Program-made: the position numbers and the translations under genes | In this document: piece after piece, positions 14,731-21,738 of the stretch | Layout: every line of letters starts with the position of its first letter | Numbering within the stretch: position 1 is the stretch's first letter | The notes under the pieces: model-generated | The model's database searches: none | Told to the model about the DNA's origin: nothing | What the model saw: the letters and a program-made list of their open reading frames with translations, nothing else | NCBI RefSeq assembly: GCF_900111485.1 | Contig: NZ_FOIC01000031.1 | Location: 1 to 32,210 of the forward strand | Direction of reading: 5' to 3' | DNA length: 32,210 bases | From: Natrinema hispanicum | GTDB lineage: Archaea > Halobacteriota > Halobacteria > Halobacteriales > Natrialbaceae

Positions 14731-16248
14731 TTAGTTGAACACCTCCATGAGGAACGGCTCGAGCAGCCCGGCGATCGTTCCGCCGGCGAAGCCGAGTGCA
14801 ACGGCACCAACGGCGGCGATGACGACGATCGCGAGCATGCCGATCGAAACGGTCGTGTCACCACCGTCGGTCGCGACCGGCTCCGTCGTGCGGGGCCAGT
14901 CGAGTGCCGCCGGTGGCGTGAAATACATCTTCTCGAGCAGGCGGGCGGCGTAGGCCAGCGTCAGCATGGTACTGAGGAAGATCACGGCGGCGACGGGCCA
15001 CAGTTCCGACTGGACGGCACCCAGTGCGATGTACCACTTGCCGACGAAGCCGACGCCCGGTGGGACACCGACGAGTGAGAGCAAGAGAACAGCCATCGCG
15101 CCGGCGACGACCGGCCGCGCTTTAGCGAGCCCGGCGTACTCATCGACGGTGCGGGCACCGTAACTCCGCGCGACGAGTGCAGCCCCCAGGAAAAGTCCGG
15201 CTTTCAACAGCCCGTGGCCGATGAGGTGGATCGCAGCACCGATAAAGGCCGTCTCGGAGCTGCCGGCGATGACGACGCCGTAGGCGGCGATGACGAGCCC
15301 GAACTGCGAGACCGACGAGTAGGCGAGCATCCGCTTGACTTCGGTCTGGATGACGGCCAGTGCCGTTCCCGCGAGGACGCTCACGCAGCCGATCGTGAGG
15401 ACGATCGTGGCCGCGTTCGGCATCGTGGTGAGATAGTCGACACCAAAGACGGTCACGATCAGTCGGCCAAAGGCGTAGGCAGAGGCCGTCGAGACGAGTG
15501 CGGCGATCAGCGGCGTCACGCCGTCGGGGGCCTGCTGATAGGCGCTTGGCTGCCAGGTGTGCAGCGGCCATTGGGCGACTTTGGTAGCAAAGCCAACGGC
15601 GATGAACCCGAAGCCGGCTCGGATCAACGTCGGCCGTTCCGCAGCCGGGATCGCCGTAGCGAGTTCGATCATGTTGAGCGTCCCCGTCGCCATCAGCAGG
15701 AACGCGACCCCGATCAGGTACATCGACGCGGCCATCGTCCCCAGGATCAGGTACTTCAGGGCGGCGACCGCCGACTCGGGGCCGTCGCCGCTGGCGACGA
15801 GCGCGTAGGTCGCGATGCTCGTAATCTCGAGGAAGACGAACAGGTTGAACACGTCGCCGGTCAGGGTGATCCCGAGTAACCCACCGGTCAGCAGCAGGTA
15901 GGCGGTGTAGAACGTGTTTCCACGCGGGCCGCCCTGGCGCGTATAGACGAGGACGCCGGTGGCGACTGCCGTCACGAGCAGGGCGATCAGGATCGAGAAC
16001 TGGTCGGCGACGAGTTGGATCCCGTAGGTCCGCGGATAGCCGCCCAGTTCGTGGGTGATCGGGGCGGCGTCGGTGCCGGTGTAAACGGCGCTCGCGAGGG
16101 CAACGGCAGCGCCGAAGAGGCCGGTGGTCGTGACCGCGGCGATAGGCCAGCCAGTCCGGTCGGTCCAGAGCCCAAGGACGATCGGCAGCGTTGCTGCCAG
16201 CAGTGGCGCGGCGATCAACAGCGGGAGGAGCAACTCGGCGCTACTCAT
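14731..16248 (-). CDS. mnhD: Mrp antiporter subunit D (505 aa)
   Basis: NuoN/MnhD-type membrane subunit with about 14 helices. It shows LFVFLEITSIATYALVASGDGPESAVAALKYLILG (conserved Glu and Lys region), GFATKVAQWPLHTWQPSAYQQAPDGVTPLIAALVSTAS, and LAYSSVSQFGLVIAAYG with the Lys on the preceding helix (EVKRM). The ATG at 16248 gives MSSAELLLPLL, overlapping the end of mnhC by 8 bases; an upstream in-frame start at 16290 would overlap more and is Arg-rich, so it is unlikely. In the Mrp complex, A and D carry the antiport channels and exchange cytoplasmic Na+ for protons, supporting salt and pH homeostasis. Confidence 0.9.
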   Translation of the reverse strand: MSSAELLLPLLIAAPLLAATLPIVLGLWTDRTGWPIAAVTTTGLFGAAVALASAVYTGTDAAPITHELGGYPRTYGIQLVADQFSILIALLVTAVATGVLVYTRQGGPRGNTFYTAYLLLTGGLLGITLTGDVFNLFVFLEITSIATYALVASGDGPESAVAALKYLILGTMAASMYLIGVAFLLMATGTLNMIELATAIPAAERPTLIRAGFGFIAVGFATKVAQWPLHTWQPSAYQQAPDGVTPLIAALVSTASAYAFGRLIVTVFGVDYLTTMPNAATIVLTIGCVSVLAGTALAVIQTEVKRMLAYSSVSQFGLVIAAYGVVIAGSSETAFIGAAIHLIGHGLLKAGLFLGAALVARSYGARTVDEYAGLAKARPVVAGAMAVLLLSLVGVPPGVGFVGKWYIALGAVQSELWPVAAVIFLSTMLTLAYAARLLEKMYFTPPAALDWPRTTEPVATDGGDTTVSIGMLAIVVIAAVGAVALGFAGGTIAGLLEPFLMEVFN

Positions 16249-16612
16249 CGGCACGCACCTCCCGAAGCGTGTCCTCACGGAGCGTGCCATACTCCGCGTA
16301 GATGCGGATGACCAACGCCAGTCCGACCGCCGTCAGCGCGATGCCGACGACGATGGCGGTCAGGACGATGACCTGTGGCAACGGGCTCGCAACCATGAGC
16401 TCGCCGGGATTCTCCGCGTGAGGGACGATCGGTGCCGACCCCCCTTCGATATAGGCCATCGAGATGAAAAACAGAAAGATGGCCGTCTGGAAGAGACTCA
16501 CACCGATCAGTTTCTTCACGAGGTTCTCACTGGCGATCGTCATGTAGATTCCGAGACCAAGCAACACGAAGACCAATACGTACGTGTAGTGGCTCGCCAG
16601 GAGCTCAATCAT
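16241..16612 (-). CDS. mnhC: Mrp antiporter subunit C, NuoK-like (123 aa)
   Basis: Three membrane helices (about 9-30, 36-55 and 82-107) in a 123-residue protein starting MIELLASHYTYVLVFVLLGL. The NuoK-like signatures are the ENLVKKLIGVSLFQTAIFLFF segment and the PLPQVIVLTAIVVGIALTAVGLALV helix. Subunit C is a structural membrane subunit of the Mrp complex. It overlaps subunit B by 8 bases and subunit D by 8 bases, placing it firmly in the operon. Confidence 0.92.
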   Translation of the reverse strand: MIELLASHYTYVLVFVLLGLGIYMTIASENLVKKLIGVSLFQTAIFLFFISMAYIEGGSAPIVPHAENPGELMVASPLPQVIVLTAIVVGIALTAVGLALVIRIYAEYGTLREDTLREVRADE

Positions 16613-17114
16613 CGTCGCTCACCCCCCGATCGGCCGACTCCTCGCGTCCACCGGTTCCGCTCGGGCGTTCGGGCGAGAACCCGGCCGCCATCGAGAAGAA
16701 AAGCGAGATCATGACTCCCGAGACGATCAGCGAGATGCCAGCGATCTCGATGGCCTCGAGCCCCCACTTCGGTTTGATGTGGAAAATCTCCTTGAGTTGG
16801 TAGAACTCGAGGAAGTTCCCACCAAGCGCGATCATTCCGAGCCCGATCGCGCCGAAGATGATGACGCCGCCGGTGATGAGGCCGACGAGAAACGAGTTGC
16901 GAAGCCACTGGCGGGTCGGTTCGATGCCGAAGGCAAAGGCGAGCATGAGGACCGTGACGCCGACGATGGTGCCGCCCTGGAACCCGCCGCCAGGGGCGTC
17001 GCCCCCGTGGAAGGTCATGAACAACCCGTAGGTGAGCGTAAATGGTGCGATGATCTTCACGGCAGTCATGATCACCTGGCTCTCGGTGTACGTATCGTCG
17101 TAAGGGTCAGACAT
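16605..17114 (-). CDS. mnhB: Mrp antiporter subunit B (169 aa)
   Basis: It begins MSDPYDDTYTESQVIMTAVK and carries the MnhB-domain signature FTLTYGLFMTFHGGDAPGGGFQGG at about 26-49, followed by three further membrane helices, the last near 144-164 (ISLIVSGVMISLFFSMAAGF). The C-terminal tail is polar and acidic. The ATG at 17114 is directly adjacent to the preceding stop. Subunit B is needed for assembly and for the cation path in Mrp complexes. Confidence 0.93.
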   Translation of the reverse strand: MSDPYDDTYTESQVIMTAVKIIAPFTLTYGLFMTFHGGDAPGGGFQGGTIVGVTVLMLAFAFGIEPTRQWLRNSFLVGLITGGVIIFGAIGLGMIALGGNFLEFYQLKEIFHIKPKWGLEAIEIAGISLIVSGVMISLFFSMAAGFSPERPSGTGGREESADRGVSDDD

Positions 17115-17654
17115 TCAGGCAAACACCTCGCGTTTCAAGACGAGCAGCGTCGAGACGCCGGCCGCAAAGACGACGACCGCCTCGCCGAAGGTGTCGAACC
17201 CACGGTAGGCGGCGAGGACGGACGTGACGGCGTTGGACACGCCAGTCTGGGCGTAGGTTTCCCGGATGTAGTGTTGGGTCACGTCGGGGTTCGACCAGAC
17301 TGGGGTCTCCGTGATCCCGACCGCGTACATTTCGGGCAGAACGGCAACACACAGCAGGAGCACGAACGCACCGACGACAGCGACCGCCGGCAGGTGAACT
17401 CGCTCTCGGAGCCTGTCGGTCGAGGGGCGAGTCGTCCGGGCGATCGTCAGCAACAACAGCAGCGTCGTCACGCCGGCACCGATCGCGGCCTCGGTCATCG
17501 CCACGTCGGGTGCCAGCAGGAACGTATAGAGGATCGCCATGCCGAGACTGTAGGCCCCGAAGACGATGATGACCGACAGCACGTCGCGAAACAGCACCGT
17601 CGCGACTGCCGTTGCGAGGATAAACACCGCGAGCGTGTACGCGAGGACACTCAT
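17115..17654 (-). CDS. Mrp subunit corresponding to MrpA C-terminal part (DUF4040/MbhD plus MbhE-like; 179 aa)
   Basis: The first about 80 residues (MSVLAYTLAVFILATAVATV, YSLGMAILYTFLLAPDVAMTEAAIGAGVTT) form the DUF4040/MbhD domain. The last part (AYRGFDTFGEAVVVFAAGVSTLLVL, about 148-172) matches the MbhE-like GFDTxGE helix. In bacterial Mrp these two pieces are the C-terminal part of MrpA; here they stand as a separate gene, as in many archaea. Glutamate in MTEAAIG is a conserved membrane residue implicated in ion transfer. The start at 17654 overlaps the mnhG stop (ATGA). Confidence 0.88.
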   Translation of the reverse strand: MSVLAYTLAVFILATAVATVLFRDVLSVIIVFGAYSLGMAILYTFLLAPDVAMTEAAIGAGVTTLLLLLTIARTTRPSTDRLRERVHLPAVAVVGAFVLLLCVAVLPEMYAVGITETPVWSNPDVTQHYIRETYAQTGVSNAVTSVLAAYRGFDTFGEAVVVFAAGVSTLLVLKREVFA

Positions 17655-18019
17655 TGTACCTCACCCTCGCTTTCGACAGCGGTATTAGCATCGTCATCGG
17701 CGTCATCGGGGTCCTCTGTAAGGAGGGGTTCGACACCCGTCTCGGCTGCGGAGCGTGCGATCGCGTGCGCCGCCGTCGGGTTCGTGATGAACACGAAAAA
17801 CAGCAACAAGACGGAATATACCGTCGCCTGCTGCCAGCCGAAGGCGACGGCGACAGCAGCCAGTGCGAATCCCGCGCCGAGCGTGTCCGTCTGAGAGGCA
17901 GTGTGAGCTCGCGCGTAGATATCCGGCAGCCGGAGCACGCCGACCGTCGAGACGAACGTAAAGAACACGCCGAGGCCGAGGAGGACGACGACCGCCCAAA
18001 ACTGGAGTGTCTCGATCAC
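17651..18019 (-). CDS. mnhG: Mrp antiporter subunit G (122 aa)
   Basis: A GTG start at 18019 overlapping the mnhF stop (GTGA) gives MIETLQFWAVVVLLGLGVFF. The MnhG family signature VGVLRLPDIYARAHTASQTDTLGAG lies at about 25-49, with three membrane helices. The tail is acidic (EDPDDADDDAN). The open frame reaches 18379, but the earlier part lies over mnhF and lacks family features. MnhG is a small membrane subunit required for the whole antiporter. Confidence 0.92.
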   Translation of the reverse strand: MIETLQFWAVVVLLGLGVFFTFVSTVGVLRLPDIYARAHTASQTDTLGAGFALAAVAVAFGWQQATVYSVLLLFFVFITNPTAAHAIARSAAETGVEPLLTEDPDDADDDANTAVESEGEVQ

Positions 18020-18297
18020 AACACTCCACCTCGCTCGACGGTGAACTTCGAGATTGCGATCGACATCAGGAAGTTCAACAGGGCGTAGATCAGCGCCACG
18101 TCGAGAAACCACGCCTGATCGAGTCCTGCCGCCAGCAGGGCGAGGATGACGACCGTGTTCGTCCCGAGGACGTTGACCGCCAGCAGCCGGTCCTGCGTCG
18201 TCGGGCCGACAACGGCACGATAAAACATCGCGATCGCCAGCACGACGAATGCGGCGGCTCCACCGAGGAATACCGTCTCGAGCGACCACGGCGTCAC
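18016..18297 (-). CDS. mnhF: Mrp antiporter subunit F (93 aa)
   Basis: It starts with GTG at 18297 overlapping the mnhE stop. The 93-residue protein has three membrane helices and the MnhF signature MFYRAVVGPTTQDRLLAVNVLGTNTV (about 24-49), followed by LDVALIYALLNFLMSIAISKF. Length and motif are fully typical. It overlaps mnhG at its end. It functions as a small structural subunit in the Mrp complex. Confidence 0.92.
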   Translation of the reverse strand: MTPWSLETVFLGGAAAFVVLAIAMFYRAVVGPTTQDRLLAVNVLGTNTVVILALLAAGLDQAWFLDVALIYALLNFLMSIAISKFTVERGGVL

Positions 18298-19361
18298 AGT
18301 TCCTCACCCCCGACGATTTCGGCGTCGTCGCGTTCTCGTGGCGATGGGATCGCCGCGGCGGCGCGACCGTAGAAGACAAAGCGGATGCCCCGCTCTAAGC
18401 CGCCGTCGAAGAGGTCTTCGCGAGCGTCGGGGATCAACGAGTGGACCAGCAGCTCCTGGTTGGTCGCCCGAACCGTCAGCGTGCCCGGCGTGAGCGTGAT
18501 ACTGTTTGCGAGCGCGGTCAGCGGCAGCCCACTCCGGACGCGTGAATTAACCCGGCTCAGCGAGGGGTCGATCGGCATCGACGGTCTGAGGATCACCGCC
18601 GAGACGGCGATGTTGGCCTTGATGATCTCCCAGAGCAAATACGGGACGTAGATGGCAAACCGCACGACACGAATGGGTGATTGGACACGATCGAGCGGGA
18701 CGGTAAAGGTCACCTGCGCGAGCGAGACGGCGACGATGCCGGCGACCGCCGCGCCGGTGAGCAGATCGAACCAGTAGGTCGGATCGCCGAGGACGAGATA
18801 GAACCCATAGGAGATCCAAAACGTCGCGAACAGTCGATCGAAGTCCTCGGTCTCACCGACGAGTCGGCCGCGGCGAGCCGGTCGCTCGACCGGTGCTTCC
18901 TCGTAGGTCAGCCCGATTCGCTCGAGTTCGCGCTCGAGCGGCTGGAGCAGTTGTGCGGTGACGCCGGGCTGGTACTCCGGATCGATGACGACGCGATCGA
19001 TCCCATGGTCGGCGGCGTAGGCGTCGAAGATCTCGGCGTAGTCACGGGGTCCGAAGAGGTACTCGTCGACACCGATCGTCGCCGTCTCGATCGTCACGTC
19101 GGCGGTACCGGCGTCCTCTTCGACCCAGCTTTGCGCCCGCGAGAGCAGGTTTTCGGCATCGTCGCGATACCGATCGCTCTCGGGCACGTCGGCGTCGTAT
19201 GGCATCGCGACGACGAGGTGACACTCGAGGGAATCGGCATCCTCGAGTCCCGACTGGACGGCGTAGCCGACCGTCTGTCGGACGGTCACCGTGTCCGACA
19301 GCGGGACGAGCAGGCGTTCAACCGCCACGGCGGCTCCCTCCTGGTGACCGTCGGTGGACAT
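18294..19361 (-). CDS. mnhE: Mrp antiporter subunit E fused to N-terminal universal-stress-like domain (355 aa)
   Basis: The first gene of the operon. Residues about 14-165 resemble a UspA-type nucleotide-binding-like fold (VERLLVPLSDTVTVRQTVGY, HLVVAMPYDADVPES, HGIDRVVIDPEYQPG). Residues about 180-330 are the MnhE domain: membrane helices FATFWISYGFYLVLGDPTYWF and LLTGAAVAGIVAVSLAQVTF, then the LLWEIIKANIAVSAVIL signature and the NSITLTPGTLTV segment. Typical bacterial MnhE is about 160 aa, so the cytoplasmic fusion is a haloarchaeal elaboration, possibly for sensing. The ATG at 19361 is preceded by a TATA-like box at 19384-19391. Confidence 0.9.
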   Translation of the reverse strand: MSTDGHQEGAAVAVERLLVPLSDTVTVRQTVGYAVQSGLEDADSLECHLVVAMPYDADVPESDRYRDDAENLLSRAQSWVEEDAGTADVTIETATIGVDEYLFGPRDYAEIFDAYAADHGIDRVVIDPEYQPGVTAQLLQPLERELERIGLTYEEAPVERPARRGRLVGETEDFDRLFATFWISYGFYLVLGDPTYWFDLLTGAAVAGIVAVSLAQVTFTVPLDRVQSPIRVVRFAIYVPYLLWEIIKANIAVSAVILRPSMPIDPSLSRVNSRVRSGLPLTALANSITLTPGTLTVRATNQELLVHSLIPDAREDLFDGGLERGIRFVFYGRAAAAIPSPRERDDAEIVGGEEL

Positions 19362-19383
19362 TCATGACTGTCGTTGTTAGTCG

Positions 19384-19391
19384 ACTTAAAC
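19384..19391 (-). promoter_or_regulatory. TATA-like box of the Mrp antiporter operon
   Basis: On the minus strand GTTTAAGT lies about 26 nt before the ATG at 19361, giving an essentially leaderless transcript for the nine-gene operon. Confidence 0.6.
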
Positions 19392-19574
19392 GGCAGCCAT
19401 GGGAAAACGATTTCGTTATCGGCCAGCAGTCGCGTGTTCCCGCGGATTCCACTGGACATTCGTGATATTTCAGTCTCGTCTTCGTTGAAGAGTCGACAGG
19501 AGGATGACACCGCTGCCGTCGGTGAGAGACCGGTAGATTTACAACCAGATTTTCAGTAAGACAATCTAACTTGT

Positions 19575-19766
19575 ATGATGGCCGAAACCGTTCACGACCG
19601 AATCGGGACCGGACATGACGAGCACACGACCGTACAGCTACCGACGACTGTCCTGAATTGGGGAGGGCGCTGGGCAATCGTCGCCAGCTGGTTGGCGTGG
19701 CTGCAGGCGCGAGCCGGCGTCCGGTCGACAACCGAGCGCCGCGAGGACCTGCTGACGAGCCAATGA
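19575..19766 (+). CDS. small protein coupled to ferredoxin gene, possible cobalamin-cluster remnant (63 aa)
   Basis: It starts MMAETVHDRIGTGHDEHTTV (ATG at 19575, or 19578) with a TATA-like TTTACA at 19538-19543 upstream. The first about 26 residues remind me of the N-terminus of haloarchaeal CbtB, a small protein of cobalt transport, but the rest (GGRWAIVASWLAWLQARAGV, then RSTTERREDLLTSQ) does not show the CbtB membrane helix or its C-terminal His pattern. It ends by ATGA overlap with the ferredoxin gene. It may be a real small protein or the scar of a deletion joining two genes. The assignment is tentative. Confidence 0.45.
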   Translation: MMAETVHDRIGTGHDEHTTVQLPTTVLNWGGRWAIVASWLAWLQARAGVRSTTERREDLLTSQ

Positions 19767-20095
19767 AAGAACAAACGGATCACCAACGCGAGCGGTTCGA
19801 CGCCCACGTATTCGTCTGTACCACTGACCGCGACGCCGAGTACGCGAGCTGTGGCGCGGCGGGAGCTAAAACGACCCTCGAAGCAGTCAAAGACTGGCTC
19901 CGCGAGCGAAACGCGTTCTGGACTGCGGTATCGGTCAGCGAAACCTCGTGTCTCGGGCTCTGTAGCGAGAACGGAACCGCGATGACGATTCAGCCGCGAA
20001 ACGTCTGGTACTCGGACGTACAGCCGGAAGACGTACCGGACGTGCTCGAGTCGGCGTTCGGCCCGGACGCAGAACGTGTCCGTGACGATCGCTGA
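19763..20095 (+). CDS. thioredoxin-like [2Fe-2S] ferredoxin (110 aa)
   Basis: The pattern Cys19, Cys30, Cys63 and Cys67 (VFVCTTDRD, YASCGAAGA, SCLGLCSENG) is that of the thioredoxin-fold [2Fe-2S] ferredoxins. The C-terminus (YSDVQPEDVPDVLESAFGPD) also matches this family, which often ends in a partner-binding helix. Such proteins accompany cobalamin biosynthesis genes in haloarchaea, none of which is seen here apart from the questionable upstream ORF. The ATG at 19763 overlaps the preceding stop. It is likely a soluble electron carrier; the partner is unknown. Confidence 0.85.
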   Translation: MKEQTDHQRERFDAHVFVCTTDRDAEYASCGAAGAKTTLEAVKDWLRERNAFWTAVSVSETSCLGLCSENGTAMTIQPRNVWYSDVQPEDVPDVLESAFGPDAERVRDDR

Positions 20096-20228
20096 GAACG
20101 ACTCCGAATCGACCACGGTCGACGGACACGGCCCGAAACGCAGGTCATCGTCCACCGTGACGACGACCCGCCGAACCGCTTCAGTTCCGTGGAGGTACCC
20201 CCACACAGCTGTAGCTGTCTGGAGGCTA

Positions 20229-20393
20229 TCAGAGCTGAATTTCGGCGACGTCCGTCGATCCGCACAGCGGACAGACAGTGTCGCGTTTCGAGAGCGTCTT
20301 GCCACACCGACGACACTCGTAGTGGATGGGTGGTTGCTCGGTCGAGTCGCGACCGATCCCGATGACGCTGAATAGTCCATCAAAGGAGGACAT
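20229..20393 (-). CDS. small zinc-ribbon protein (54 aa)
   Basis: The reverse strand from the ATG at 20393 encodes MSSFDGLFSVIGIGRDSTEQ followed by two Cys knuckles, Cys27/Cys30 (CRRCGKTL) and Cys41/Cys44 (CPLCGSTDV), then EIQL and a TGA. The arrangement is a complete rubredoxin-like zinc ribbon of the kind common in haloarchaea (DUF7129-like, from memory). It is convergent with the ferredoxin gene and divergent from pyrD. Upstream sequence is strongly AT-rich (20400-20500) with several TATA-like candidates. Confidence 0.75.
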   Translation of the reverse strand: MSSFDGLFSVIGIGRDSTEQPPIHYECRRCGKTLSKRDTVCPLCGSTDVAEIQL

Positions 20394-20570
20394 TCGTGAT
20401 TTCGAATGAATTTCGAGAGTGTTCTGGCAAATACTTTGTGGATATTTGTTTATTTTACCGTTCTAGAACTAGACATTTGTCTTCCGATTTTGGATATTAC
20501 CATTGTCTGTCGTGTGCTACTGCTCGTTCACGGCTGTTCGTCGTGACACACTCTCGAGCGCTTCGAGACG

Positions 20571-20579
20571 TTTACCTAT
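20571..20579 (+). promoter_or_regulatory. TATA-like box of pyrD
   Basis: TTTACCTAT lies about 27 nt before the ATG at 20602, supporting that start rather than the ATG at 20578 inside the box. Confidence 0.5.
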
Positions 20580-20601
20580 GGGCCGTTCCCACGTGAGGGC
20601 A

Positions 20602-21672
20602 ATGACGTTGTACTCTCGGGTTCGCCCCCTCGCGTTCAAGCTGCCGGCCGAGACGGCCCACGAGCTTGGCAAGCGGACGCTCCGGACAGCCCAGTCGACG
20701 TGGCCGACGCAGCGGGCGCTTTCGTATGCCTACCAGTACGAGGACCCTGCGCTCGAGGTCGATTTGTTCGACACGACGTTCCCGAATCCGGTCGGCGTCG
20801 CCGCCGGGTTCGACAAGAACGCAGAAGTGACACACGCCCTCGCCGCGCTTGGCTTTGGCTTCGTCGAGATTGGCACCGTTACACCGTATGCACAGACGGG
20901 TAACGACCGCCCCCGGCTATTCCGCCTGCGCGAAGACCGGGCGATGGTCAACCGGATGGGCTTCAACGGACAGGGAATGGAAGCGGTTAAATCCCGCCTC
21001 GAAGCCGACGGCACCCCCGAGATTCCGCTCGGCGTCAACGTCGGGAAAATGAACTCCTCGAGCGAGCGCGAGGCGATCGAGGACTATCGGCGCGTCTTCG
21101 ACCGGCTCTCGCCGTTTGCCGACTATGTCGTCGTCAACGTCTCCTGTCCGAACACGCCCGAGGAGTTCGACGAGGGCTCGCCGGAACACTTGCGAGCGAT
21201 CTTCGAGACGCTCGAGGCCGAAAACGACGCGGACGTCCCGCTACTGGTGAAGATCGGGCCTGACTCGCCCACAGACTCCGTCTTCGATCTCGTCGACATC
21301 GTTCAGGAGTTCGGCCTCGACGGTATCGTCGCGACGAACACCACGACGAGTCGCGACGGGCTCGTCTCTGCCAACAAACAGGAGTGGGGCGGCCTCAGCG
21401 GGAAGCCGCTGGAACGGCGCTCGACGGCCATGATCCGGTCGATTGCGGAATATACCGACGGCGAGTTGCCGATTATCGGCGTCGGCGGCGTCGACTCGGC
21501 CGCCAGCGCATACGCCAAGATCCGTGCGGGTGCCTCGCTCGTTCAACTCTATACCGGATTCGTCTATCAAGGGCCGTCGACAGCAAAACAGATCAATCAG
21601 GGACTCGTCGAGTTGCTCGAGCGCGACGGCTTTTCGTCGGTCGAAGACGCGGTGGGTGCAGGCCTCGAGTGA
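20602..21672 (+). CDS. pyrD: dihydroorotate dehydrogenase, class 2-like (356 aa)
   Basis: It oxidises dihydroorotate to orotate in pyrimidine synthesis and feeds electrons to quinone. The N-terminal helical extension (MTLYSRVRPLAFKLPAETAH) is typical of the membrane-associated class 2 enzymes. FMN-site motifs are VGVAAGFDKNAEV (64-76), IGTVTPYAQTGNDRPRLFRL (90-109), NRMGFNGQG (117-125) and IIGVGGVDSA, with LVQLYTGFVYQGP near the C-terminus. The catalytic-base position in NVSCPNTPEEF is Cys182, whereas bacterial class 2 enzymes have Ser and class 1 enzymes have Cys. Complete length. The dihydroorotase-like gene lies on the other strand 2 kb away. Confidence 0.93.
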   Translation: MTLYSRVRPLAFKLPAETAHELGKRTLRTAQSTWPTQRALSYAYQYEDPALEVDLFDTTFPNPVGVAAGFDKNAEVTHALAALGFGFVEIGTVTPYAQTGNDRPRLFRLREDRAMVNRMGFNGQGMEAVKSRLEADGTPEIPLGVNVGKMNSSSEREAIEDYRRVFDRLSPFADYVVVNVSCPNTPEEFDEGSPEHLRAIFETLEAENDADVPLLVKIGPDSPTDSVFDLVDIVQEFGLDGIVATNTTTSRDGLVSANKQEWGGLSGKPLERRSTAMIRSIAEYTDGELPIIGVGGVDSAASAYAKIRAGASLVQLYTGFVYQGPSTAKQINQGLVELLERDGFSSVEDAVGAGLE

Positions 21673-21738
21673 CTCACCCACTGCGTTCGTCACGGCCTCT
21701 GTCTTGACCGCGATCTCGATCGGTTCCGACCGCTGTCG

